Assembly: GCA_900557165.1 (NCBI GenBank)
Contig: USRS01000007.1
Span: 1-46,186 of the forward strand
DNA length: 46,186 nt
Direction of reading: 5' to 3'
DNA from: an uncultured Clostridium sp.
GTDB taxonomy: Bacteria > Bacillota > Clostridia > Peptostreptococcales > Peptostreptococcaceae
Within the stretch, counting starts at the first letter, position 1, and each line of letters begins with the position of its first letter. Shown here in pieces: positions 1 through 8,875 of this stretch. Under the pieces are notes generated by a model that did not search any database, was not told the DNA's origin, and worked only from the letters and a program-made list of their open reading frames with translations. The translations under genes were made by a program, and so were the position numbers.

Positions 1-106
1 ACGATAACATGTTAAAAAAATTAATATTAAATTTCTTTCATGTAGATTTTGTAAAATATTAATTCATATGATAAATTATATTTATCTTTAAATTTAGGAG
101 GAAATT

Positions 107-1798
107 ATGAAATTTAATGAATATAAATATGAAAGACCAGATTATGATAAAGTAAAGGAATTGTTTTTAACTTTAATATCACAAATAAATAATGCTAAGG
201 GATATGAAGAACAAAATAAGTATATAAAAGAATTAAATGATGTAAGAAAAAATATAGAAACAATGTCCACATTAGCATCTATAAGAAATAGTATAAATAC
301 AGCAGATGAGTTTTATGATAAAGAGCAAAATTACTGGGATGAATACGGACCTTTATATACAAAATTAAATGCAGATTTTTATAAAGCTATTGTAAATTCA
401 AAATTTAAGGAAAATATAAAAAATGAATATAGCGAACAATTTTATAAGATTTGTGAAAATTCATTAAAATCTTTCTCAGTAGATATAATACCATATCTTC
501 AAGAAGAAAATAAATTAATGTCTAGATATACAAAACTTTTAGCATCTGCAAAAATTAATTTTAATGATGAAGAATTAAATTTATCAGGATTGTACAAATA
601 TATGTTATCAGATGATAGAGATATGAGAGAAAAATCTTCAAAAGCATATTACGATTATTTTGCAAAACATGAAGATGAATTTGATGAAATATATGATAAA
701 CTTGTACATATTAGAAATGATATATCTAAAAAACTAGGTTTTAATAACTTCGTGGAACTTGGTTATATAAGAATGGATAGAACAGACTACACTCCTGATA
801 TGGTGGTTAATTTAAGAAAACAAATATTAGAATATATTGTTCCTCTTTGTAATAAATTATATGAAAAACAAGCAAAAAGATTAAATTTAGACAAATTAAC
901 TTATGTTGATGAAAATGTGGAATTTTCAGATGGAAATGCAACTATAAAAGGTGATGCAAATTATATTATAGAAAATGGTATAAAAATGTATCAAGAATTA
1001 TCAAAAGAGACTAAGGGATTCTTTGATTTTATGCTTGAAAATGAACTTATGGATTTGGAAACAAAACATAATAAATCAGCAGGTGGATATTGCACTTATA
1101 TACCAGATTATAAAGCTCCATTTATATTCTCAAACTTCAATGGAACAAGTGAAGATATGGATGTTTTAACTCATGAAGCAGGACATGCTTTCCAACTTTA
1201 TATGTCAAGATATATAGATATGCAAGAAATAAATTTCCCAACTTTAGATAGTTGTGAAATTCACTCTATGAGTATGGAATTTATAACTTATCCTTGGATG
1301 GATAAGTTCTTTAAAGAAGATACAGCTAAATACAAATTTGCACATTTAAGTTCTGCTATAAAATTTTTACCATATGGTGTTGTTGTTGATGAATTCCAAC
1401 ATATAATTTATGAAAATCCTCATATGAGTAAAGATGAAAGAAAAAAAGTGTGGAGAGATTTAGAGAAAAAATATTTACCACATAGAGATTATGAAGATAA
1501 TGAAATTTTAGAAAAAGGATGTTGGTTCTTTAAACAAGGACACATATTTAAAGATCCATTTTATTATATAGATTATGTATTGGCTGAGATTTGTGCATTC
1601 CAATTTCTTAAGAAAATGGATGAAAATAGAACTAAAGGATGGCAAGATTATTTAAACATTTGTAAAGTTGGTGGTACTCAATCATTTTTACAAATTGTTG
1701 AAACAGGAAATTTAATATCTCCATTTGAAGATGGGTGCATCAAGTCAATTATTACAAACTTAGAAGAAAATATAAAAAGTTTTGAAAGTAATTTATAA
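107..1798 (+). CDS. M3 family oligoendopeptidase (PepF-like)
   Basis: Predicted cytoplasmic zinc metallopeptidase of family M3 that trims short peptides. The 563-residue protein has the zinc motif HEAGH (His356, Glu357, His360), and Glu384 in the following CEIHSM segment is the likely third ligand. No signal peptide is seen, and the length fits the PepF-like M3B group (about 560-600). Translation starts at an ATG behind a strong aggagg site. It is monocistronic, with an intrinsic terminator about 20 nt past the stop. The family is clear; the substrate range is not. Confidence 0.93.
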   Translation: MKFNEYKYERPDYDKVKELFLTLISQINNAKGYEEQNKYIKELNDVRKNIETMSTLASIRNSINTADEFYDKEQNYWDEYGPLYTKLNADFYKAIVNSKFKENIKNEYSEQFYKICENSLKSFSVDIIPYLQEENKLMSRYTKLLASAKINFNDEELNLSGLYKYMLSDDRDMREKSSKAYYDYFAKHEDEFDEIYDKLVHIRNDISKKLGFNNFVELGYIRMDRTDYTPDMVVNLRKQILEYIVPLCNKLYEKQAKRLNLDKLTYVDENVEFSDGNATIKGDANYIIENGIKMYQELSKETKGFFDFMLENELMDLETKHNKSAGGYCTYIPDYKAPFIFSNFNGTSEDMDVLTHEAGHAFQLYMSRYIDMQEINFPTLDSCEIHSMSMEFITYPWMDKFFKEDTAKYKFAHLSSAIKFLPYGVVVDEFQHIIYENPHMSKDERKKVWRDLEKKYLPHRDYEDNEILEKGCWFFKQGHIFKDPFYYIDYVLAEICAFQFLKKMDENRTKGWQDYLNICKVGGTQSFLQIVETGNLISPFEDGCIKSIITNLEENIKSFESNL

Positions 1799-1817
1799 AA
1801 ATTAATATATAACTAAT

Positions 1818-1846
1818 AAAAAGAGTTCCAAAGGGGACTCTTTTTT
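1818..1846 (+). terminator. Intrinsic terminator after the M3 peptidase
   Basis: A 12-bp stem (AAAAAGAGTTCC paired with GGGACTCTTTTT, one G-U pair) with loop AAA and a T-run ends the peptidase transcript. Confidence 0.85.
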
Positions 1847-1863
1847 ACATAATTTTCAAATAT

Positions 1864-1923
1864 GGTAACATTCTGTAATGATTGGTGTTACTATTTTGTA
1901 ATTCAAAGTAACAAGGGTGTAAC
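1864..1923 (+). promoter_or_regulatory. Array of phased GTWAC half-sites, OmpR-type regulator binding region
   Basis: Six hexamers of the form NGTWAY start at 1864, 1874, 1886, 1897, 1907 and 1918, so they recur every 10-12 bases on the same strand. The pair TGTTAC-N5-TGTAAT (1886-1902) fits the published WalR box TGTWAH-N5-TGTWAH exactly, and AGTAAC-N5-TGTAAC (1907-1923) misses by one base. Read on the other strand the hexamers also resemble PhoP boxes. The array abuts a promoter with a good -10 but no recognisable -35, as expected for activation by a response regulator. Which regulator binds is inference. Confidence 0.55.
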
Positions 1924-1949
1924 TGTATATTTTAAGTCTTCAATGATAT

Positions 1950-1955
1950 TATAAT
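1950..1955 (+). promoter_or_regulatory. -10 element lacking a -35, upstream of the secreted protein
   Basis: TATAAT at 1950-1955 is a perfect -10 hexamer, but the 16-18 base spacer positions upstream hold only ATATTT-like sequence. Together with the adjacent half-site array this suggests an activator-dependent promoter. Confidence 0.5.
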
Positions 1956-2015
1956 AATATAAATTTAAAGAAATAAAAACGAACTAATATTATAAATTAT
2001 GAGGAAGTGTTGAAT

Positions 2016-2609
2016 ATGAAAAAAGGAATTATAGCAGTATCATTATTATTAAGTGGAGCATTATTAATAACTCCAATAACAAATGCATTAAGTAAATCAG
2101 ATGAGAAAGAAACAACTGTAAAACCAGTTAAAATAGAACAAAATGTTCAAAGTGAAAAAATAGAATCAACAGATAAAATAAATGAAGTTAATAATAAAAC
2201 AACACAAACAAATGACATAGATAAACAAGAAACTTATATTAAAGAAAATAAAAAAGAAGATACTGTAAAAGAAGAAAGTATCAAAGAAAATATAATTGAA
2301 GATAAAGTTCAAAATACACAAAATACAACTGAAGAAAAATTTCAAACATCTGAACAAAAAGAAGATTTAAGAATGAGTAAATCACAAGCAGAAGCGGTTT
2401 TAAATAAATATCTAAATGAGGTTGAAAAAACTGATTTAACTTATACATATCAAGGTGATGAAAATACTTTTGAATCAATAAAAGAAAAAGGGATAAGAGG
2501 ATATGTATTCTTACCAAATGTGGATACAGATATGGCTTATTTAGTTGACAAAGATAATGGCAATATTTACTTCTTCCATCCGTCAGGATACTTTGAATTA
2601 TTACAATAA
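2016..2609 (+). CDS. Secreted Lys/Glu-rich protein of unknown function
   Basis: I do not recognise this protein. It has an N-terminal signal peptide (MKKG, then a Leu/Ile-rich core to about residue 25, ending near NALS). About 95 residues of repetitive Lys/Glu/Thr/Asn-rich, probably extended linker follow. The C-terminal globular region of about 70 residues begins at MSKSQAEAVLNKY. The ATG at 2016 is preferred because gaggaag lies 8 nt upstream; a GTG at 2007 overlaps that site. The design (export signal, flexible spacer, small domain) fits a wall-associated or extracellular protein. The upstream array of response-regulator-like half-sites is the only clue to its role. Confidence 0.75.
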   Translation: MKKGIIAVSLLLSGALLITPITNALSKSDEKETTVKPVKIEQNVQSEKIESTDKINEVNNKTTQTNDIDKQETYIKENKKEDTVKEESIKENIIEDKVQNTQNTTEEKFQTSEQKEDLRMSKSQAEAVLNKYLNEVEKTDLTYTYQGDENTFESIKEKGIRGYVFLPNVDTDMAYLVDKDNGNIYFFHPSGYFELLQ

Positions 2610-2621
2610 TATATGATATTT

Positions 2622-2657
2622 AAAGAGCTTTTACTTAAAATAAAAAGCTCTTTTTTT
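2622..2657 (+). terminator. Intrinsic terminator after the secreted protein
   Basis: AAAGAGCTTTT pairs with AAAAGCTCTTT, followed by a T-run. Confidence 0.85.
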
Positions 2658-2688
2658 GTAAAAAATATGTATTGAAATAAAAAATATA

Positions 2689-2717
2689 TTGACAACATAT
2701 TAAATCTATATTATTCT
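2689..2717 (+). promoter_or_regulatory. Housekeeping promoter of the BMP lipoprotein leader
   Basis: TTGACA (2689-2694), a 17-base spacer and TATTCT (2712-2717). Transcription would start near 2724, just ahead of the PyrR-type element. Confidence 0.65.
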
Positions 2718-2745
2718 ATTTTAAGAATTAAATATTGATACTTTA

Positions 2746-2848
2746 AATTAGTCCAGAGAGGCTAAAAAGAATAGTTACATATTTTTGTTGTATAAAAAAT
2801 TAGTATGTTAGCATCCTTTTGTTTTCTTGCAGGCAAAAGGATTTTTTT
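2746..2848 (+). promoter_or_regulatory. PyrR-binding attenuator leader
   Basis: AGTCCAGAGAGGCT at 2750-2763 matches the PyrR RNA-binding consensus (ARUCCNGNGAGGYU) at every position. About 50 nt downstream lies an intrinsic terminator: ATCCTTTTG (2813-2821) pairs with CAAAAGGAT (2834-2842) and is followed by seven T. Binding element then terminator is the layout of Bacillus pyr attenuators, where UMP-bound PyrR favours termination. The next gene, a BMP-family lipoprotein, starts 86 nt further on, so its expression should fall when pyrimidines are plentiful. The pyrR gene itself is not in this window. Confidence 0.82.
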
Positions 2849-2933
2849 ATGTTAATTTAAGAGAATTCTACTTAATATGTAAATGTACAAGTGTCATTAT
2901 TAAAGAAACATTTAAGACATCGGAGGTACAAAA

Positions 2934-3968
2934 ATGAAATTAAAAAAAATAGCAACAATTGCAATGGCAGGAATAATGACTGCATCTTTCTTAACAGGAT
3001 GTGGATCAAACACAGAAAGTAAAGCTGATGGGGCAGATAAAATAACAGTAGCAATGGTATCAGATGTTGCTGGTATAAATGACCAATCATACAATCAAAG
3101 TGCTTGGGAAGGTCTTGAAAGAGCTAAAAAAGAATTAGGTATAGAAATAAAATACTTAGAGTCTAAACAAGACTCAGATTATGCAACAAATGTTGAAACT
3201 TTAGCTGATGAAGAAGTTGATTTAATAATAGGTGTAGGTTCAAAATTATCAGATACTATAAAAGAAGCTGCAAAAAACTATCCAGATCAAAAATTTGCAA
3301 TAATAGATGAAACTTATGATGAAATACCATCAAATGTAAAATCAGTTTTATTTGAATCAGAACAAGCATCTTACTTAGTAGGATTAATAGCTGGAAAAAT
3401 GAGTGAAACTAAAAATGTAGGATTTATAGGTGGATTAGATATACCAGTTATAAATACTTTTAAATATGGATATATGGCAGGTGTAAAAGCTGCAGATGCA
3501 AACTGTGAAATACAAGCACAATATGCTAACTCTTTCAATGATCAAGCAAAAGGTAAAGCTATAACTAACCAAATGATATCTAAAGGTGCAGACGTAGTAT
3601 TTACAGCAGCTGGAGATGTTGGAACAGGTAGTATGGAAGCAATAAAAGAAGCTAATAAATATGGAATAGGTGTAGATAGAGACCAAAGTGATTTAGCTCC
3701 ACAAAATATATTAACTTCAGCTATAAAAAGGGTTGATGTTGGTATGTATGAAACAGTAAAAGAACTTGTTGAAGGTAAATTCCAAGGTGGAACATCAACA
3801 ACATACGGTTTAGAGCAAAATGGAATAGGTATAGCAGATACTACTTCTAATTTAGTACCACAAGATGTATTAGATTTTGTAAACGAAAAAATAGAAGAAT
3901 TAAAAGCTGGTAAAATATCAGTTCCAAAAACAGAAGAAGAATACAATGAATTTATAAAAAGTTTATAA
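2934..3968 (+). CDS. BMP family substrate-binding lipoprotein, probable nucleoside ABC importer
   Basis: Extracytoplasmic solute receptor of the BMP/PnrA family, whose characterised members bind purine or pyrimidine nucleosides for ABC importers. The signal peptide ends in the lipobox LTGC, so the protein should be lipid-anchored at Cys23. Family hallmarks include DQSYNQSAWEGL, KNYPDQKFA and GVDRDQSD. The 344-residue length is normal. It starts at an ATG behind ggaggt. A PyrR-type attenuator upstream points to pyrimidine-nucleoside uptake. No permease or ATPase lies beside it, so its partners must be encoded elsewhere. A close paralogue lies at 42796-43788. Confidence 0.9.
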   Translation: MKLKKIATIAMAGIMTASFLTGCGSNTESKADGADKITVAMVSDVAGINDQSYNQSAWEGLERAKKELGIEIKYLESKQDSDYATNVETLADEEVDLIIGVGSKLSDTIKEAAKNYPDQKFAIIDETYDEIPSNVKSVLFESEQASYLVGLIAGKMSETKNVGFIGGLDIPVINTFKYGYMAGVKAADANCEIQAQYANSFNDQAKGKAITNQMISKGADVVFTAAGDVGTGSMEAIKEANKYGIGVDRDQSDLAPQNILTSAIKRVDVGMYETVKELVEGKFQGGTSTTYGLEQNGIGIADTTSNLVPQDVLDFVNEKIEELKAGKISVPKTEEEYNEFIKSL

Positions 3969-3990
3969 GAATAAATTAATAATAAAGTAG

Positions 3991-4025
3991 AAAAGCTCTT
4001 ATCTTTAAAAGGTGAGAGCTTTTTG
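3991..4025 (+). terminator. Intrinsic terminator after the first BMP lipoprotein
   Basis: AAAAGCTCT pairs with AGAGCTTTT, with extra G-U pairs inside the stem, followed by T residues. Confidence 0.8.
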
Positions 4026-4195
4026 GTTAATATATGTATTATATAATAAAAAATGGGAAATAATTAATAAGGTAAAATTAAAGTACGAAATAATTATATA
4101 TAATGTATTAATATGTATAAAAATGTCATATAAATCAAGCTTACTTATAGAAAAAAATAATAATAAAGTATTAAAAAAATAGTAGATTTTTGTTA

Positions 4196-4224
4196 TTGCT
4201 TAATATACAATTAACTTGTAATTA
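4196..4224 (+). promoter_or_regulatory. Probable promoter of tRNA-Lys
   Basis: TTGCTT (4196-4201), a 17-base spacer and TAATTA (4219-4224) end 7 bases before the tRNA. The hexamers are moderate matches. Confidence 0.4.
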
Positions 4225-4231
4225 AATATAT

Positions 4232-4304
4232 GGCTCATTAGCTTAGTTGGTAGAGCACCTGACTCTTAATCAGGGGGTCCTGGGTTCGAGTCCCAGATGG
4301 GTCA
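4232..4304 (+). tRNA. tRNA-Lys (anticodon CTT)
   Basis: A complete 73-nt cloverleaf. The acceptor is GGCTCAT/ATGGGTC with two G-U pairs, the D arm has AGTTGGTA in its loop, and the anticodon stem CCTGA/TCAGG encloses loop CTCTTAA (anticodon CTT, reading AAG). The T arm is CTGGG-TTCGAGT-CCCAG and the discriminator is A. The genome follows it with CTA instead of CCA, so the CCA tail must be added enzymatically. It is a lone tRNA with its own terminator. Confidence 0.93.
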
Positions 4305-4306
4305 CT

Positions 4307-4341
4307 AAAAAAGATGAACTTTTGTAAAGTTCATCTTTTTT
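4307..4341 (+). terminator. Intrinsic terminator after tRNA-Lys
   Basis: Perfect 16-bp stem (4307-4322 with 4326-4341), loop TGT, ending in six T. Confidence 0.9.
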
Positions 4342-4432
4342 CATATCAAAAATATTTTACTTACTTTATAGATTTTTTTTATTAATATGTGATATATATA
4401 TAATAAAAAAATAATATATTTAAATAAAATGA

Positions 4433-4461
4433 TTGATAAGTGTAGCAAATTTTCATACAAT
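4433..4461 (+). promoter_or_regulatory. Promoter of the glycine riboswitch/gcv operon
   Basis: TTGATA (4433-4438), a 17-base spacer and TACAAT (4456-4461), placed about 25 nt before the first aptamer. Confidence 0.65.
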
Positions 4462-4485
4462 GATTTTAGAATTAAATAAATCCAA

Positions 4486-4730
4486 GGGAGGTTTACGAGA
4501 GACATTTTTACTTATGTAAAAAGGCCGAAGAAGTAATTTAAAAATAGCCATTAAATTTTTAAAGAAACTTTCAGGCAAAGATATCGTAAATTGATGGGAC
4601 TCTGGAAAGACTTGCTCATATATATGTGAAAGTCACCGAAGAAGCAAATGAGGCTATCTCACAAAACTTTCAGGTAAAAAAACAGAGGATATGTGGCACT
4701 ACTTATTGTGCTTGCATATCCTCTGTTTTA
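4486..4730 (+). ncRNA. Tandem glycine riboswitch with terminator
   Basis: Two glycine aptamers lie in series. In the first, P1 is TTTACGA (4492-4498) with TCGTAAA (4584-4590), and it carries GCCGAAGAAGTAA and AAACTTTCAGGCAAA. The second begins at GGGACTCTGG (about 4596) and carries CACCGAAGAAGCAA and AAACTTTCAGGTAAAA. These are the conserved glycine aptamer strings. A strong 12-bp terminator hairpin follows (ACAGAGGATATG at 4682-4693 with CATATCCTCTGT at 4715-4726, then TTTT). The gcv genes come next, so by analogy with the Bacillus gcvT switch this should be an ON switch: glycine prevents termination and induces its own breakdown. Confidence 0.95.
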
Positions 4731-4805
4731 GTGTAAAAGTAGAAAACTTTATATGAGCAAATAATAGAAAAGTGATAATAAAAATATATTTGGGGGAGTA
4801 TAGAG

Positions 4806-7289
4806 ATGATTGATGCAATGGAATTAAAAAGAACTAAATTATTTTCGACACATAAAAAATTAAATGCGAAAATGTTTGAATTTGCAGGATGGGAAATGCC
4901 ACTAGAATATACAAGTGCTACTAAAGAACATGACTGTGTAAGAAAAAGTGCAGGATTATTTGATGTTTCTCATATGGGTGAATTGGAAGTTAAAGGAGAA
5001 GATGCTTTTAAATTTATACAACATTTAATTACTAATGATATATCAAATCTTAAAAAAGACGAAATAATATACTCACCTATGTGCTATGAAAATGGTATGA
5101 CAGTAGATGATTTATTGATTTATATGATAGATGAAAATAATTATTTATTAGTAATAAATGCAGGTAATATAGACAAAGATTATGAATGGGTAAAAAAACA
5201 AAGTGAAAGTTTTAATGTGGAAATAAATAATATATCTAATTATGTTTGCCAATTAGCAATTCAAGGACCTAAAGCTGAGGAAATACTTTCTAAATTAACA
5301 GATACTAATTTATCAGAAATAGAATTTTATAAATTTAAAAATAATGTATCAGTATGTGGTGAAAAATGTATAGTTTCTAGAACTGGATATACAGGAGAAG
5401 ATGGATTTGAAATTTATTGTGAAAATAATTCAGTAGAAAAAATATGGAATAGTATATTAGAAACTGGAAAAGATGACATAGTGCCAGCAGGATTAGGAGC
5501 AAGAGATACACTAAGATCAGAAGTAAATTTACCTTTGTATGGTCATGAAATAAGTGAAGAAATAGCTCCAATAGAAGGTGGACTTAATATATTTGTAAAA
5601 TTAAACAAAGATGATTTTATAGGAAAAGATGCTTTAGTTAAAATGAAATCACAAGAAAAACAAAGAAAACTAGTAGCTTTTGAAATGCAAGGAAAAGGAA
5701 TGATAAGAGGTGGCTATGAAATAGAAGTAGATGACAAAGTTATAGGATTTGTTACTACAGGACTTAAATCACCTACTTTAGATAAATTTATAGGCATGGC
5801 TATTATAGATAGTGACTATGCTAAAGTTGGAACAGAAATAGGAGTAAAAGTTAGAAAAAAACTTGTAAGTGCAGTAATAGTAAAAAGACCTTTCTATAAA
5901 AAACAATACAAAAAAACAGAAGTAGTAAAAGAACAATATAAACAATATGCATATATACCGGCAACTCATGAAGATGAAGAAAGAATGCTTAAAGTATGTA
6001 AAGTAAATTCAATAGATGACTTATTCTCAGATATACCAGATAATTTAAAATTAAAAAGAAATTTAAACTTGGAAGAATCAAAATCAGAAATAGAAGTAAG
6101 TGAAGCAATAAAAAATTTAGCTAATAAAAATATTAGTACAGAGGAGTTAACTTGTTTCTTGGGAGCAGGGGCTTATGATCATTATGTTCCTTCAATTATA
6201 AAACATATCACATCAAGAAGTGAATTTTACACAGCATATACACCTTATCAAGCAGAAATAAGCCAAGGAACTTTACAAGCTATATTTGAATTTCAATCAA
6301 TGATAGCAGAAATTACAAAAATGGATATAGCAAATGCATCTATGTATGATGGAGCAACAGCAGCAGTAGAAGGATGTATTTTAGCAGCATCTAAAACTAG
6401 ACGTAAAAAAGTAGTAGTTTCAAGAACAGTTCATCCAGAAACAAGAAAGATATTGAAAACTTATTTACAATTTAAAGATTGTCAAGTTGTAGAAGTTGAT
6501 TATGATAGAGAAAATGGTACTACTGATTTAAATAAATTACAAGAAGAAGTGGATGACAATACAGCATGTGTTTTATTACAAAATCCAAACTTCTTTGGAA
6601 TGATAGAAGATATAGATAAAGCAGGAGAAATTGCCCGTGATAAAAAAGCTATGTATGTGTTAAGTGTAAATCCAATTACTTTAAGTATATTAAAATCTCC
6701 TGGAGAAGTGGGAGCAGATGTGGCTGTAGGTGACGCACAAGTACTTGGAAATGAATTAAATTATGGTGGACCATACGTGGGATTTTTGGCAATAAAATCA
6801 GGATTAATAAGAAAAATGCCAGGAAGAGTAGTGGGTCAAACAGTAGATAAAGATGGAAGTAGATGTTATTGTTTAACACTTCAAACTAGAGAACAACATG
6901 TAAGAAGAGAAAAAGCAACATCAAATATATGTTCAAATCAAGGTTTATGTGCTTTAAATGCATCAATTTATATGGCAACTATGGGTAAAAAAGGTTATGA
7001 AGAAGTAGCAATGCAAAATATGCAAAAATCCCATTATGCTGCTAGAAAATTAAGCGAAGGTGAAAAATTTGAACCTGTATTTAAAGGAAAATTCTTTAAT
7101 GAATTTGTCGTGAAATCACCTGTAGCTGTAGAAGAGTTAAATGATAAATTATTAAAAAATAAAATACTTGGTGGATATGATTTAGGTAAGGATTATCCAG
7201 AGTTAAGTGGATGTACTATGATTTGTGTAACAGAAAAAAGAAGTGCAGATGAAATAAATAAATTAGTAGGAATTATGGAGGGAATGTAA
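4806..7289 (+). CDS. gcvTPA: Fused glycine cleavage T-protein / glycine dehydrogenase subunit 1
   Basis: This 827-residue protein joins two glycine cleavage activities. Residues 1 to about 370 are the aminomethyltransferase GcvT, which moves the one-carbon unit to tetrahydrofolate (motifs [28 protein letters not shown]). After a short Lys-rich joint, residues from about 385 onward are the P-alpha subunit of glycine decarboxylase ([39 protein letters not shown]). The same fusion is known in Clostridioides difficile. It starts at an ATG 7 nt behind gggggag. GcvPB follows after two bases, and a glycine riboswitch precedes it. H-protein and lipoamide dehydrogenase genes are not in this window. 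Confidence 0.95.
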   Translation: MIDAMELKRTKLFSTHKKLNAKMFEFAGWEMPLEYTSATKEHDCVRKSAGLFDVSHMGELEVKGEDAFKFIQHLITNDISNLKKDEIIYSPMCYENGMTVDDLLIYMIDENNYLLVINAGNIDKDYEWVKKQSESFNVEINNISNYVCQLAIQGPKAEEILSKLTDTNLSEIEFYKFKNNVSVCGEKCIVSRTGYTGEDGFEIYCENNSVEKIWNSILETGKDDIVPAGLGARDTLRSEVNLPLYGHEISEEIAPIEGGLNIFVKLNKDDFIGKDALVKMKSQEKQRKLVAFEMQGKGMIRGGYEIEVDDKVIGFVTTGLKSPTLDKFIGMAIIDSDYAKVGTEIGVKVRKKLVSAVIVKRPFYKKQYKKTEVVKEQYKQYAYIPATHEDEERMLKVCKVNSIDDLFSDIPDNLKLKRNLNLEESKSEIEVSEAIKNLANKNISTEELTCFLGAGAYDHYVPSIIKHITSRSEFYTAYTPYQAEISQGTLQAIFEFQSMIAEITKMDIANASMYDGATAAVEGCILAASKTRRKKVVVSRTVHPETRKILKTYLQFKDCQVVEVDYDRENGTTDLNKLQEEVDDNTACVLLQNPNFFGMIEDIDKAGEIARDKKAMYVLSVNPITLSILKSPGEVGADVAVGDAQVLGNELNYGGPYVGFLAIKSGLIRKMPGRVVGQTVDKDGSRCYCLTLQTREQHVRREKATSNICSNQGLCALNASIYMATMGKKGYEEVAMQNMQKSHYAARKLSEGEKFEPVFKGKFFNEFVVKSPVAVEELNDKLLKNKILGGYDLGKDYPELSGCTMICVTEKRSADEINKLVGIMEGM

Positions 7290-7291
7290 AT

Positions 7292-8740
7292 ATGAAAGAA
7301 TATAATAGCTTATTAATTGAAATTTCCAAGGAAGGAAGAAAAGCTTATTCCCTTCCGAAGTTAGATGTAGAATTTACTAAAATAGATGAAATGTTAGATT
7401 ATAATATGATAAAGAAAACTGACTTAGATTTACCAGAACTTAGTGAAGTAGATGTAGCTAGACACTATACTTTATTATCAAATAAAAACTTTGGTGTAGA
7501 TACAGGATTTTATCCACTAGGTTCTTGTACAATGAAATATAATCCTAAAATAGATGAAGATATGGCAGCTTTTAGTAAATTTACTCATATACATCCATAT
7601 CAAAGTGAAAAAACTGCTCAAGGCTCTTTAGAATTAATGTACAACTTATCAAAAATGTTATGTGAAATTACAGGAATGGATGAAGTAACTTTACAACCTT
7701 CTGCAGGTGCTCATGGAGAATTTACAGGACTTATGATAATTAGAAAATATCATGAAAGTAGAGGAGATTTAAAAAGAACTAAAGTTATAGTTCCAGATTC
7801 AGCCCATGGAACAAATCCAGCAAGTGCTCATATGGCAGGATTTGATATTGTGGAAGTACAGTCTACAGAAAATGGTGCAGTAAATATAGAAAAATTAAAA
7901 GAAGTATTAAATGATGAAGTGGCTGCTTTAATGCTTACTAATCCAAGTACATTAGGATTATTTGAAAGAAATATAGAAGAAATTGCAAAACTTGTACATG
8001 AAGTAGGCGGACTTTTATATTATGATGGAGCCAATACTAATGCAATCATGGGAATAACTAGAGCTGGTGATATGGGATTTGATGTAGTTCACTTAAATTT
8101 ACACAAAACTTTTGCAGCACCTCATGGTGGCGGAGGTCCTGGAAGTGGTCCTGTAGGAGTAAAAAAAGATTTAGCTAAATTTTTACCAGTACCAGTAATA
8201 TCAAAAAAAGATGATAATTATTATTTGGATTACGATAGAAAAGATTCTATAGGTAAAATTAAAAATTTCTATGGTAACTTTGGTGTAATGATAAAATCAT
8301 ATGCTTATATATTGACAATGGGTAGAGATGGCCTTAAAAAAGCCAGCCAAATGGCAGTATTAAATGCAAATTATTTAAAAGAAAATCTAAAACAATATTA
8401 TGATTTACCAATAGATGAAGTTTGTAAACATGAATTTGTATTAAGAGGACCTCATGAAGAATATAATACAATGGATATAGCAAAAAGAATGTTAGATTAT
8501 GGATATCATCCACCAACAGTATATTTCCCTCTTATAATTCGTGAAGCTATGATGATAGAACCAACAGAGACTGAAAGCTTAGAAATGCTAGATCAATTCA
8601 TAGATGCTATGAAAACTATAGCAAAAGAGGGAAAAGAAAATCCAGAGTTGTTAACATCAGCTCCTCATAATACTATTGTTAGTAGAGTAGATGATGCCAG
8701 ATCAGTTAAAAAACCTATATTAACTTGGAAAAATAGATAA
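7292..8740 (+). CDS. gcvPB: Glycine dehydrogenase (decarboxylating) subunit 2
   Basis: P-beta subunit of the glycine decarboxylase, which uses pyridoxal phosphate to decarboxylate glycine and load the aminomethyl group on H-protein. The PLP lysine is Lys272 in HLNLHKTF, followed by the glycine-rich [12 protein letters not shown]. The 482-residue length is typical. Its ribosome binding site (ggaggg) lies inside the last codons of gcvTPA and the genes are two bases apart, so translation is probably coupled. A perfect terminator closes the two-gene operon. Confidence 0.95.
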   Translation: MKEYNSLLIEISKEGRKAYSLPKLDVEFTKIDEMLDYNMIKKTDLDLPELSEVDVARHYTLLSNKNFGVDTGFYPLGSCTMKYNPKIDEDMAAFSKFTHIHPYQSEKTAQGSLELMYNLSKMLCEITGMDEVTLQPSAGAHGEFTGLMIIRKYHESRGDLKRTKVIVPDSAHGTNPASAHMAGFDIVEVQSTENGAVNIEKLKEVLNDEVAALMLTNPSTLGLFERNIEEIAKLVHEVGGLLYYDGANTNAIMGITRAGDMGFDVVHLNLHKTFAAPHGGGGPGSGPVGVKKDLAKFLPVPVISKKDDNYYLDYDRKDSIGKIKNFYGNFGVMIKSYAYILTMGRDGLKKASQMAVLNANYLKENLKQYYDLPIDEVCKHEFVLRGPHEEYNTMDIAKRMLDYGYHPPTVYFPLIIREAMMIEPTETESLEMLDQFIDAMKTIAKEGKENPELLTSAPHNTIVSRVDDARSVKKPILTWKNR

Positions 8741-8755
8741 AATTAATATACCTAA

Positions 8756-8792
8756 AATACCTAAGAAATGAATATTTCTTAGGTATTTTTTT
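8756..8792 (+). terminator. Intrinsic terminator of the gcv operon
   Basis: Perfect 14-bp stem (8756-8769 with 8774-8787), loop GAAT, then a T-run. Confidence 0.9.
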
Positions 8793-8816
8793 GACAATAA
8801 TAAACAATACTTTTAT

Positions 8817-8845
8817 TTGACCATATATTCTTTTATTGTTACAAT
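8817..8845 (+). promoter_or_regulatory. Promoter of the DUF4309-like lipoprotein
   Basis: TTGACC (8817-8822), a 17-base spacer and TACAAT (8840-8845). Confidence 0.65.
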
Positions 8846-8875
8846 TTAAAAATAAAAAATAAGGGAGTGTTATAA

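Noticed and set aside
3542..3946. 134-codon open frame antisense to the first BMP lipoprotein gene
   Set aside because: Low-complexity mirror translation of a clear lipoprotein gene, with no start signals.
4842..4848. Reverse Spo0A-box 7-mer in gcvTPA
   Set aside because: It falls within conserved coding sequence and away from any promoter, so it is probably chance.
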